Source: Chryseobacterium indicum
GTDB taxonomy: Bacteria > Bacteroidota > Bacteroidia > Flavobacteriales > Weeksellaceae
Direction of reading: 5' to 3'
Assembly: GCF_021504595.1 (NCBI RefSeq)
Contig: NZ_JACSGT010000002.1
Location: forward strand, 496,001 to 560,000
Length of the DNA stretch: 64,000 bases
The first letter of the stretch is position 1, and every line of letters starts with the position of its first letter. The translations under genes and the position numbers were made by a program. This document shows, in pieces, positions 1 to 6,861 of the stretch. The notes beneath the pieces were generated by a model. It was not told where the DNA came from. It saw nothing but the letters and a program-made list of their open reading frames with translations, and did no database searches.

Positions 1-358
1 CCACCGGATCGAAAATAATCGCTTCGTCTCCCGGATTCAGCACATATTTGGCAACCATATACATTCCCATTGCGGCACTGTTTACAGCAAGCACATTTTC
101 CGGAGTAAAGCTGCCTTTTTTTCCTGTATTAAAATGCTCTGCAACACTTTTTTTGAACTCAGGAAGTCCGGAGAACGGGCCATAACTCAAATAGCCGTCC
201 TTAATATATTCTATAATTCCGTTTTCTATTTCTTTAGACATTCTGAAGTCCGGATCTGCTGCAGTTAAAGGGATAATACCTTCTTCCAGAGTTGCCCATC
301 TTCCGTTGTAGGCTTTTCTTTTCAGCGCTTCAAAATTGATATCGTTGTTTGTGAACAT
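1..358 (-). CDS. PLP-dependent aminotransferase, class I/II (partial, N-terminus only)
   Basis: The first 119 residues of a fold-type I pyridoxal-phosphate enzyme are visible; the rest lies left of the window. The protein starts at the ATG at 358-356 and contains a TAADPDF segment, like the substrate-binding stretch near the start of MalY/PatB and AspC-like enzymes. Later come a YGPFSGLPEFKK motif (the YGPxxGxxELR region) and a VLNPGDEAIIFDPV segment, both typical of aminotransferase family I/II. The catalytic lysine is outside the window, so the substrate cannot be inferred. The start lies one base after the stop of the upstream FAD monooxygenase, so the two are almost certainly one operon. 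Confidence 0.85.
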   Translation of the reverse strand, partial: MFTNNDINFEALKRKAYNGRWATLEEGIIPLTAADPDFRMSKEIENGIIEYIKDGYLSYGPFSGLPEFKKSVAEHFNTGKKGSFTPENVLAVNSAAMGMYMVAKYVLNPGDEAIIFDPV

Positions 359-359
359 T

Positions 360-1445
360 TTATTTATATGAAATTGGTAAGGTATTTTTAGGCTGTTCGT
401 TCAGCGGTAAAAGGAATTGTTCAAGCAAAGCTCTTCCGTTTTTGATGTGGGTTTCGATTTCAGGCTTTCGGTCTTCTTCGTATTTTCTGAACGTTTCCTG
501 AAGGTCATTTCCTTCGGCTAAAAGATTTGTTAATGTGAAAGAATCTTTCAACGCAGAAGTAACACCCTGACTTGTAAAAGGAATCAGCGGATGTGCAGCA
601 TCGCCGATAAAAACGACATTCTGATGGTAAAAAGGATTTAATTTTTCAAGTTCATACACTCTCCAGATATGGGCGTTTTCATAACTTGAACCTTCAATAA
701 TAGATGAAACAAGAGTATTCCATCCGCCAAAATTATCCAGCATAAACTGTTTAATGCAGTCCGGAGTATAATCTTCGTTGATGAAATGTTTGGTAATATC
801 AAACTGGCAGTACCAAAGAATTTTTGTAGAAGAAAGTTTTAAAACACCAAAAGTAAGTCCGCCGTTTTCATGATGAAACTTTAGGAAATTACTTTCAATT
901 CGGCTTGCGAGTTCTTCATTTTCGATGATATTTACCACTTCATTTTCCAGAACGGCTCTCATGATTTCGTCCTGAAAAATGGTTCTTCTGATACGGCTTC
1001 TTGATCCGTCTGAAGCAACGACAACATCTGCTTCTAAAGTGTTATTTTCGTCCAGCGTAATTTGTGCTTTTCCCTCCGAAAATCCATTCAGTGCCACAGT
1101 TGAATTGTAAGAAATTTTATCTGATGGAATTCTCTTCGCAAGAATTTCAATCAAAGTACTTCTGGAAACGACAAAAACATCATCCAGATCCTTTTCGGAA
1201 AGAATTTCGCCGCTTTGGTTGTAATGGATGTATTTTTTCAGAAAACTTCCTCTGGCGTAAAGATCATTAATATCAATAATAGCTGAAAGATGCTCAATTC
1301 CTTCTTTGGGAATGATAAATCCATGTCCTTTCAGATCGTTTGGGGTTCTTCTTTCGTAGAGATGATAGTCGATATTATTTTTTTCCAAATAATTTGCCAT
1401 ACTCAGTCCGGATACACCGGCTCCTATGATTGCAACTTTGCCCAT
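360..1445 (-). CDS. FAD-dependent monooxygenase (PHBH/UbiH-like)
   Basis: A 361-residue flavoprotein of the class A aromatic hydroxylase type. The N-terminus carries the dinucleotide-binding GAGVSG (residues 8-13), followed by an acidic-arginine pair (YERR). GDAAHP at residue 281 with the following SQG...ALKDS segment is the second FAD-binding motif. Such enzymes hydroxylate small organic substrates with NAD(P)H and O2. The substrate is not readable. It overlaps nothing and is followed one base later by the aminotransferase, suggesting a shared pathway for an amino-acid-derived aromatic compound (inference). Stop codon TAA. Confidence 0.85.
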   Translation of the reverse strand: MGKVAIIGAGVSGLSMANYLEKNNIDYHLYERRTPNDLKGHGFIIPKEGIEHLSAIIDINDLYARGSFLKKYIHYNQSGEILSEKDLDDVFVVSRSTLIEILAKRIPSDKISYNSTVALNGFSEGKAQITLDENNTLEADVVVASDGSRSRIRRTIFQDEIMRAVLENEVVNIIENEELASRIESNFLKFHHENGGLTFGVLKLSSTKILWYCQFDITKHFINEDYTPDCIKQFMLDNFGGWNTLVSSIIEGSSYENAHIWRVYELEKLNPFYHQNVVFIGDAAHPLIPFTSQGVTSALKDSFTLTNLLAEGNDLQETFRKYEEDRKPEIETHIKNGRALLEQFLLPLNEQPKNTLPISYK

Positions 1446-1652
1446 CTTTTTATTGTTGTTAGTTTTGTTTTTTTAATTTGTAAAATTTTCATTAAAACAG
1501 AATAATCTGCGTAAATTTTTTATTTGTGAAAACAGGATTATCCGTTAATGAATATGAAAAGAATGTTTCCTTACTGCTAAAATTCAGCCCTTTGAAGGAA
1601 ATGTGAAATAGATAATATCTTCTGTGATATTATTTCAGAATAAAAAGAAAGA

Positions 1653-2270
1653 CTATTCCGGTGCCTTGAAAATATTATCATCGGAATGGAACCCGGCAAC
1701 ACCGCCACTTACCGCAAATTTCATTGCCGAAGCAGCCGTCATCCCTACAACAGGTTTGATGTTTTTTTCTTCTGTGACGATTACCCAGCCCGAAATGGCA
1801 TAAGAATGGGGTAGATAAACCGCAACATAATTGTGCTTTTCAACATCAGCCATTTCTTTTTGCGTTAAAAACCCGATTCTCCATATTTCAGGATTTTCGT
1901 TGGTCTTTACCCAGACCGGATCGTTGAATTTTTTTTTGTCTCCTACGAAGGAGGACATTACATCTTTTGTGGGGGTGTAGATATGTTTTACACCGGGTGT
2001 TTTTTCAAGAAGCCGATCCATGGAATCGAAAAAGAATCTTCCGACAACGAATTTATTTCCCAAAAAGCCTAAAAGTGCGGTAAATAAAATGGTCGAGATA
2101 AAAACAAGACCGGGAATTTCCTTTGCAACGGAAGGAATAATGTTATCAATAGACGTTACAATATACCAGATAACAAAAATTGTCAGTCCGATGGGGCCGA
2201 TAATCACTAGTCCCTGAAAGAAATTTTTCAGGAAAAAATTGGCAATATTTTCAAACGTCAGTTTTTTCAA
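1653..2270 (-). CDS. DUF502 family membrane protein
   Basis: A 205-residue inner-membrane protein. Two hydrophobic helices (about residues 17-37 and 52-70) flank a short loop, followed by the family signature region FDSMDRLLEKTPGVKHIY, then T-K-D and a soluble C-terminal domain with VAVYLPHSYA. This is the DUF502 architecture; no biochemical role is established. It lies 12 bases downstream of miaE on the same strand and is probably co-transcribed with it. Confidence 0.85.
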   Translation of the reverse strand: MKKLTFENIANFFLKNFFQGLVIIGPIGLTIFVIWYIVTSIDNIIPSVAKEIPGLVFISTILFTALLGFLGNKFVVGRFFFDSMDRLLEKTPGVKHIYTPTKDVMSSFVGDKKKFNDPVWVKTNENPEIWRIGFLTQKEMADVEKHNYVAVYLPHSYAISGWVIVTEEKNIKPVVGMTAASAMKFAVSGGVAGFHSDDNIFKAPE

Positions 2271-2282
2271 TCTATATACTAT

Positions 2283-2864
2283 TTATCCGTGGATGGTTTC
2301 GCCTTTTCCGTAAGACTGTATAACTTTTGCTTCATATTCCAGCCATTCTTCCCATCGTTTATTTACTTTTTCTTCGTCTCCAAGCTGTCTTGCAAACCCG
2401 ATGAAGGTGGTGTAATGGTTGGCTTCTGAAATCATCAGTTCTCTGTAGAAGGTTTTAAGCTCCTCATCTTTGATATTTTCAGTCAGAACTTTAAATCTTT
2501 CACAGCTTCTGGCTTCAATCATAGCTGCGAAAAGCATCTTATCTACAATAAGATCGTCTCTGTTGCCGCCCTTCTGGATAAAATTCACCAGTTCATTCAC
2601 ATAGTCGTCTTTTCGGGTACGTCCGAAAGTATATCCTCTTTTTTTTATAATTTCATGAACCTGACGAAAATGCTCCAGTTCTTCCTGTGCGATGGCAAGA
2701 AGTTCCGTCACGATTTCCGGATATTCAGGAAGCATTGTGATTAATCCGATGGCATTGGTAGCTGCTTTTTGCTCGCACCATGCATGATCCGTTAAAATTT
2801 CTTCAATGTTTCCTTCTGCAATATTTGCCCACCTTGGATCGGTAGGAAGTTTCAACTTAAACAT
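2283..2864 (-). CDS. miaE: tRNA-(ms2io6A)-hydroxylase MiaE
   Basis: A 193-residue non-haem di-iron monooxygenase of the MiaE family, which hydroxylates the isopentenyl group of 2-methylthio-N6-isopentenyladenosine at tRNA position 37. A four-helix-bundle ferritin-like pattern is visible: Glu31 (WCEQKA), EELEHF at 61-66, Glu117 (IEARSCERF) and EANHYTTF at 147-154 supply the carboxylate/histidine ligands. Length matches the family. It heads a two-gene unit with the DUF502 gene. Start is the only ATG preceding the conserved LPTDPRW motif. Confidence 0.92.
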   Translation of the reverse strand: MFKLKLPTDPRWANIAEGNIEEILTDHAWCEQKAATNAIGLITMLPEYPEIVTELLAIAQEELEHFRQVHEIIKKRGYTFGRTRKDDYVNELVNFIQKGGNRDDLIVDKMLFAAMIEARSCERFKVLTENIKDEELKTFYRELMISEANHYTTFIGFARQLGDEEKVNKRWEEWLEYEAKVIQSYGKGETIHG

Positions 2865-3015
2865 ATTTTAAAATTTTCTGTAAAATTAAAATAATTTGCA
2901 ATACGATTAAAGTTTATTTAAAGATTCAGAACGTTGAAAAAATATTTTTCTTAATAATTTAAAAATCTTGGTATTTAATTTGTTTTCAATTAAAAACCAA
3001 ATTAAAATATAAACA

Positions 3016-3258
3016 ATGGAAACTATTACAACTTTAAAATCTAAAGCAGGGGCTTTACTTTCAGCAATTTTTGTTCTTTTTATGTCAGCTTTCAGCTTCG
3101 CACAGGAAACTAAAACGGGAGGCGGAACCGTAACAACAGAACAAACTACAACAACAACGACAGAATGGTATGCAAATCCTACTTACATTATCATCGGAGC
3201 TGTTGTTTTAATTGTAATCATCGCACTTATTGCAAGAGGAGGAAGAGAAAGGGATTAA
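3016..3258 (+). CDS. Small exported protein with C-terminal membrane anchor
   Basis: An 80-residue protein with a signal-peptide-like hydrophobic segment (about residues 11-30, ending SFAQ), a short Thr-rich linker and a second hydrophobic helix (about 54-73), ending in RGGRERD. No catalytic motif. Proteins of this layout are common in Chryseobacterium and unassigned. The gene converges with the acyltransferase on the other strand and the two stop regions overlap by four bases. Confidence 0.75.
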   Translation: METITTLKSKAGALLSAIFVLFMSAFSFAQETKTGGGTVTTEQTTTTTTEWYANPTYIIIGAVVLIVIIALIARGGRERD

Positions 3259-4346
3259 TGAGATGCCGTTTTGCTTCTTAAAAGCTCTAAAACTTTCCAA
3301 CCCCATTCATCAACTTTTTTCAAGCCGGCTGAAATGATGAATGCCAAAATAATATTGATTCCATAAATTATAATCATTAAAATCCACCAAGGCATATTTT
3401 CTTTCATGGGAACGACTAAAAAGTAAACCAGTGAAGAGCTTATTCCCTGTGCAAAATAAAAAAATATCGCATTTTTCCCAATATAGGTCACCACATTTTC
3501 TTTTGTGATCTTTAATCTGTTATAAAAAACAAAAAGTGTTACCAGAGAAAACAGCGTCCAGATAATATAAGGAATCTGAGGCGGAAATTTATTTTTATTG
3601 ATTTTGTAAAATATTTCCGGTCCGTAAAATCCGAAGAGTCCGGCTAACGCAATCGCAACAAATCCGTATAATACAGGAACCATCCTGTCCGGAATTTTTT
3701 TACCTTTCATTCTATTTCCAATCAGAAAAACAGTCAGGTAAAAAGCAACATATCCTACCTGTCCGGAAGGATAAATTTCCGGAAAAATATTAAATAATAA
3801 GGTCAATCCTGCACAAAGCCCAATGAACCAGTTAACATGTTTCGGAAAAAATTTTAATATTAAGACACCAAAAACGGTTAAAATATAGTAGACTTTTAAA
3901 TACCAAAAACTTCCCATTACCACAGGAAAAGTATCTACATTGATGTATTGGTGAAGATACCAGTTTCCTAAATTTTCCCATTGCGGAGTGGTAGAAATAC
4001 TTGTGGTAGCATACTTTGATCCGAAGGTCGAATAAAAATTCTGCAGCCATTCCAGAGAAAAGAAAGTGAGCCCGAAAACTTTAAAGAAATAATCCAGAAA
4101 GAACAGAAGGGTTACAAAAATCATATATGTGATCTGCAGTTTCAGCAGTCTGTACAATGTTTTTTCGATATTGGAACCGGATGTTATCCCACTTAATGCG
4201 TAAAACAATGCAACATCAAATACCAAAGAGAAAACTCTCACTTCAGGATGGATATAAAATTGTCCCGACCAGAAAGCGGTATGGATGAAAATGATGGAAA
4301 TGGTAGCCAGTCCTTTTGCAAAGTCAATATAGAGGTCTCTGTTCAT
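3255..4346 (-). CDS. Acyltransferase family 3 membrane protein
   Basis: A 363-residue polytopic inner-membrane protein with about ten hydrophobic helices. The N-terminus reads IDFAKGLATISIIFIHTAFW, the hallmark of the acyltransferase-3 (OatA/NodX-like) family, with the expected catalytic His at residue 22. Such enzymes O-acylate cell-surface polysaccharides; the acceptor cannot be predicted because no glycan genes are nearby. The 3' end overlaps the convergent small membrane-protein gene by four bases. Confidence 0.87.
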   Translation of the reverse strand: MNRDLYIDFAKGLATISIIFIHTAFWSGQFYIHPEVRVFSLVFDVALFYALSGITSGSNIEKTLYRLLKLQITYMIFVTLLFFLDYFFKVFGLTFFSLEWLQNFYSTFGSKYATTSISTTPQWENLGNWYLHQYINVDTFPVVMGSFWYLKVYYILTVFGVLILKFFPKHVNWFIGLCAGLTLLFNIFPEIYPSGQVGYVAFYLTVFLIGNRMKGKKIPDRMVPVLYGFVAIALAGLFGFYGPEIFYKINKNKFPPQIPYIIWTLFSLVTLFVFYNRLKITKENVVTYIGKNAIFFYFAQGISSSLVYFLVVPMKENMPWWILMIIIYGINIILAFIISAGLKKVDEWGWKVLELLRSKTASH

Positions 4347-4461
4347 TTTTTTTGATATGATGTTTCAAAAGTAATAAACTTTAAGAATATGCATACAAAT
4401 AAAAAGAGACAGGAATCGTGTCCCTGCCTCTTCGAGAAAGATATTTCCAAAAAATGATAAT

Positions 4462-5349
4462 CTATTTCAGGTTTTTAAATTCTTCGGCAGAGATTTCTCC
4501 GGTCTGAATTTGTTTTAGCTCCTCAAGATACTGCTGCATATAAGCATCAAGTTCAGGATATTGGGTATTTTTTGCCATTTTGTAAGTTCCGTTCAGGACT
4601 CCCTGATAATAATAGAAGAAGTTGTAGTCGAAATCTGCAGCAGTAAGGCTGTACTGTCCCAGTAAAAATCCTAAACGGACAGCAGATCTTCTCTGTGCAG
4701 GAGTTCCGTGGTGACCCGGGCTTGTAGTCTGGTAATCGCCAATGCTCTGTGCAAATTCGTAAGCGGCTGCAATCTGCGTAAAGCTTGTCTGGTTGTATCC
4801 GTTTGGTCTTCTCAGATAGTATCCTGCAAAACCATCTGCTTCCAGCTCGTTTGGTCTTGCTGTGGATTCTGTTACCGTAGGCAGTCCAAAAATATACTGA
4901 AGCTGATGTCCGTACTCATGAGCAAGAATCATCGCGTTTACAATGTCTCCGCCTTTTGCTTTTGCATCGTAATAAATAGCGTAGCCGTAATAGATTTTTC
5001 CTGTAGAATAAGAAATTGCATTGTAGGTAGAATTAAAATTCGAAGGATCGTTCACGAATCTCAATGTAGGATTACTCCTTCCCCACATGCTTGCAATTTT
5101 TGTCATCTGAGAATTCATAAAATTGGTGTCTGTAGAATTCTGTAATGAAGTAAGCAGTACAGATGAAGAACTCCAGTTGTTATCTACATAATAGCATACT
5201 TTCTCCAGACCATTCGGTTGTTCCGGTTTTAAGCTTTCTGCCTTTTGCTCCTGTTGTACAGGTGTTTCCATGGTGTCGTCGTTACATGCTGACAGAGAAA
5301 GTGCAGCAATGGCTCCCAAAAGAATCGGGAATTGGATTTTTCTTTTCAT
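4462..5349 (-). CDS. Putative lipoprotein zinc metallopeptidase (HExxH)
   Basis: A 295-residue lipoprotein: hydrophobic leader and lipobox LSLSAC with Cys22. A clear zinc-binding HEYGHQ lies at residues 144-149, followed 22 residues later by the NELEADGFAGYYL segment with the third ligand Glu170. This is the layout of the putative neutral zinc metallopeptidase group (YpfJ-like), displayed at the outer membrane or periplasm. Monocistronic; substrate unknown. Stop codon TAG. Confidence 0.82.
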   Translation of the reverse strand: MKRKIQFPILLGAIAALSLSACNDDTMETPVQQEQKAESLKPEQPNGLEKVCYYVDNNWSSSSVLLTSLQNSTDTNFMNSQMTKIASMWGRSNPTLRFVNDPSNFNSTYNAISYSTGKIYYGYAIYYDAKAKGGDIVNAMILAHEYGHQLQYIFGLPTVTESTARPNELEADGFAGYYLRRPNGYNQTSFTQIAAAYEFAQSIGDYQTTSPGHHGTPAQRRSAVRLGFLLGQYSLTAADFDYNFFYYYQGVLNGTYKMAKNTQYPELDAYMQQYLEELKQIQTGEISAEEFKNLK

Positions 5350-5469
5350 ATATACAAATATTTTGGTGAAAACGAAGATATAAAATTAAACGGAATTTCA
5401 TATCACTTTATTGTGAAAAAATATTCAAAACATAGTTAAAATTTTATTTTAAAAAAGATTGAATTGAAT

Positions 5470-5501
5470 TTGAAGAGATTAGAAAATATTTCTTATATTT
5501 G
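5470..5501 (+). promoter_or_regulatory. Bacteroidota-type promoter of rplU-rpmA
   Basis: TTG at 5470-5472 and TATATTTG at 5494-5501 are separated by 21 bases and match the primary-sigma consensus of Bacteroidota (TTG, then TAnnTTTG). The rplU start lies 31 bases downstream. Confidence 0.75.
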
Positions 5502-5531
5502 CACCTCGAAATAACTAAAAATTTATAAACA

Positions 5532-5921
5532 ATGTTTGCAATTGTAGAAATAGCAGGGCTTCAATACAAAGTTGAGCAAGACCAGAAGTTGTTTGTAAAC
5601 CGTTTAAAAGGAGATAAAGGAGGAAAAGTATCTTTTGATAAAGTACTTCTTACTGTAAACGGAGCAATCACGGTAGGCGCCCCAGCTGTAAGCGGAATCA
5701 CTGTAGAGGCAGAGATCCTGGATCATGTAAAAGCTGATAAAGTAATCGTTTTCAAAAAGAAAAGAAGAAAAGGTTACAAAGTTAAAAATGGTCACAGACA
5801 ATCATTAACTCAAATTCAGATTACTGGTATTACAGGATTTGAAGGAGCTAAAAAAGCAGAAAAACCTGCTAAAAAGACAACTAAAAAAGCTGACGCTGAA
5901 GCAACTGAAGGCGCAGAATAA
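5532..5921 (+). CDS. rplU: 50S ribosomal protein L21
   Basis: The first about 100 residues are a canonical bL21 beta-barrel protein (starts MFAIVEIAGLQYKVE; ends with the YKVKNGHRQSLTQIQI segment), which binds 23S rRNA domain VI. Total length is 129 residues; a Lys/Ala/Thr/Glu-rich tail of about 27 residues extends the usual length, as often seen in Flavobacteriia. It is followed by rpmA, the conserved rplU-rpmA operon, behind a consensus promoter. Stop TAA. Confidence 0.97.
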   Translation: MFAIVEIAGLQYKVEQDQKLFVNRLKGDKGGKVSFDKVLLTVNGAITVGAPAVSGITVEAEILDHVKADKVIVFKKKRRKGYKVKNGHRQSLTQIQITGITGFEGAKKAEKPAKKTTKKADAEATEGAE

Positions 5922-5950
5922 TTTTTTAAACCAAAAAACCTTAAAATAAA

Positions 5951-6208
5951 ATGGCACACAAGAAAGGAGTTGGTAGTTCCAAAAACGGTAGAGAATCTCA
6001 CTCTAAAAGATTAGGTGTAAAGATTTTCGGTGGTCAAGATGCTATTGCGGGTAACATCATCGTTAGACAAAGAGGTACTCAGCATCATCCAGGTGCAAAC
6101 GTGGGTATCGGTAAAGATCACACTTTGTTCGCATTAGTTGACGGAAAAGTAGTTTTCAGAAAGAAAGCAAACAACAGATCTTTCGTATCTGTAGAAGCAA
6201 ACGCATAA
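5951..6208 (+). CDS. rpmA: 50S ribosomal protein L27
   Basis: An 85-residue bL27 with the classic sequence [16 protein letters not shown] and the [19 protein letters not shown] core. The N-terminal tail reaches the peptidyl-transferase centre. There is no cleavable extension like that in Firmicutes. It sits 29 bases after rplU and is followed by a strong hairpin terminator. Confidence 0.97.
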   Translation: MAHKKGVGSSKNGRESHSKRLGVKIFGGQDAIAGNIIVRQRGTQHHPGANVGIGKDHTLFALVDGKVVFRKKANNRSFVSVEANA

Positions 6209-6231
6209 TATATAAGCGTTTTATAAAAATT

Positions 6232-6263
6232 AAAAGCCTTGGCAATTTTGCTGAGGCTTTTTT
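6232..6263 (+). terminator. Rho-independent terminator after rpmA
   Basis: An eight-base stem (AAAAGCCT at 6232-6239 with AGGCTTTT at 6254-6261) closes a 14-base loop and runs into a T tract. It ends the rplU-rpmA operon. Confidence 0.85.
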
Positions 6264-6411
6264 CTTGTGTCCTGAAGTGAGGAAAAGTTAAAGTTTTTAT
6301 ATTTATTCAATTTAACGGGAAATATTTATATATTTGGTAACTATCAAATAACTAATATATTGCGTAAGCCGAAAAGCATACAGAGTAGGCGACAAATTAA
6401 ATCAAACTAAT

Positions 6412-6573
6412 ATGAAAAATCTAAAAAAATTAACAAAAAGACAGCTTAAAACAATTGCTGGAGGAGAAAAATGTCCTGCCTTAGCCAGTTGGTGTTCTGA
6501 ATGGTGTACTTGGACGGCATGGCAAAAAGCACATTGTCTGAATGCGGTAATTGATACTCCTTGTGATTGCTAA
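6412..6573 (+). CDS. Double-glycine-leader peptide, Cys/Trp-rich (bacteriocin-like)
   Basis: A 53-residue peptide. The leader (MKNLKKLTKRQLKTIAGG) is a textbook double-glycine leader of the type cut by C39 peptidase-ABC exporters, so the mature part would be 35 residues starting after Gly18. It has five Cys and three Trp in a short stretch (WCSEWCTWTAW) and ends CDC. Chryseobacterium genomes encode many such bacteriocin-like peptides without neighbouring maturation genes; function is not established. The nearest candidate exporter in the window is the C39-ABC protein at 25.8 kb. No modification enzyme is adjacent. Confidence 0.8.
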   Translation: MKNLKKLTKRQLKTIAGGEKCPALASWCSEWCTWTAWQKAHCLNAVIDTPCDC

Positions 6574-6634
6574 ACTTAAGAATTCAGGTCTCTTTTTTGA
6601 GGCTGTTTTACCAACTTTATAAAAATCTATAACT

Positions 6635-6820
6635 ATGAAAAATTTAAAAAAAATCCAAAGACAGGATCTTAAAAATGTAATGGGAGGAGCATCTCCGGAT
6701 CAGGGATGCTTACCTTGCGATGTGTATTGTAGACTTCCGGAAGGGCAGAGACCGCCATGTAAAATTGTGTACATTGTAGCGCATTGCAATAGCTGCAAAG
6801 GTTATGGTGAAGAATCTTAA
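6635..6820 (+). CDS. Second double-glycine-leader peptide, Cys/Pro-rich
   Basis: A 61-residue paralogue of the preceding peptide. The leader (MKNLKKIQRQDLKNVMGG) is nearly the same, with the cleavage Gly-Gly at residues 17-18. The mature part of 43 residues has six Cys (CLPCDVYC, C, CNSC) but little sequence in common with its neighbour, so the leader is conserved and the core diversified, as expected for exported peptide families. A bidirectional hairpin terminator follows. Confidence 0.8.
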   Translation: MKNLKKIQRQDLKNVMGGASPDQGCLPCDVYCRLPEGQRPPCKIVYIVAHCNSCKGYGEES

Positions 6821-6830
6821 GAAATAAAAA

Positions 6831-6856
6831 AAACTCCTTCGCGCTGAAGGAGTTTT
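6831..6856. terminator. Bidirectional terminator between convergent genes
   Basis: AAAACTCCTTC and GAAGGAGTTTT form an almost perfect stem flanked by A on the left and T on the right. It can serve both the peptide gene on the + strand and the DUF5686 gene ending at 6862 on the other strand. Confidence 0.8.
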
Positions 6857-6861
6857 GTATT

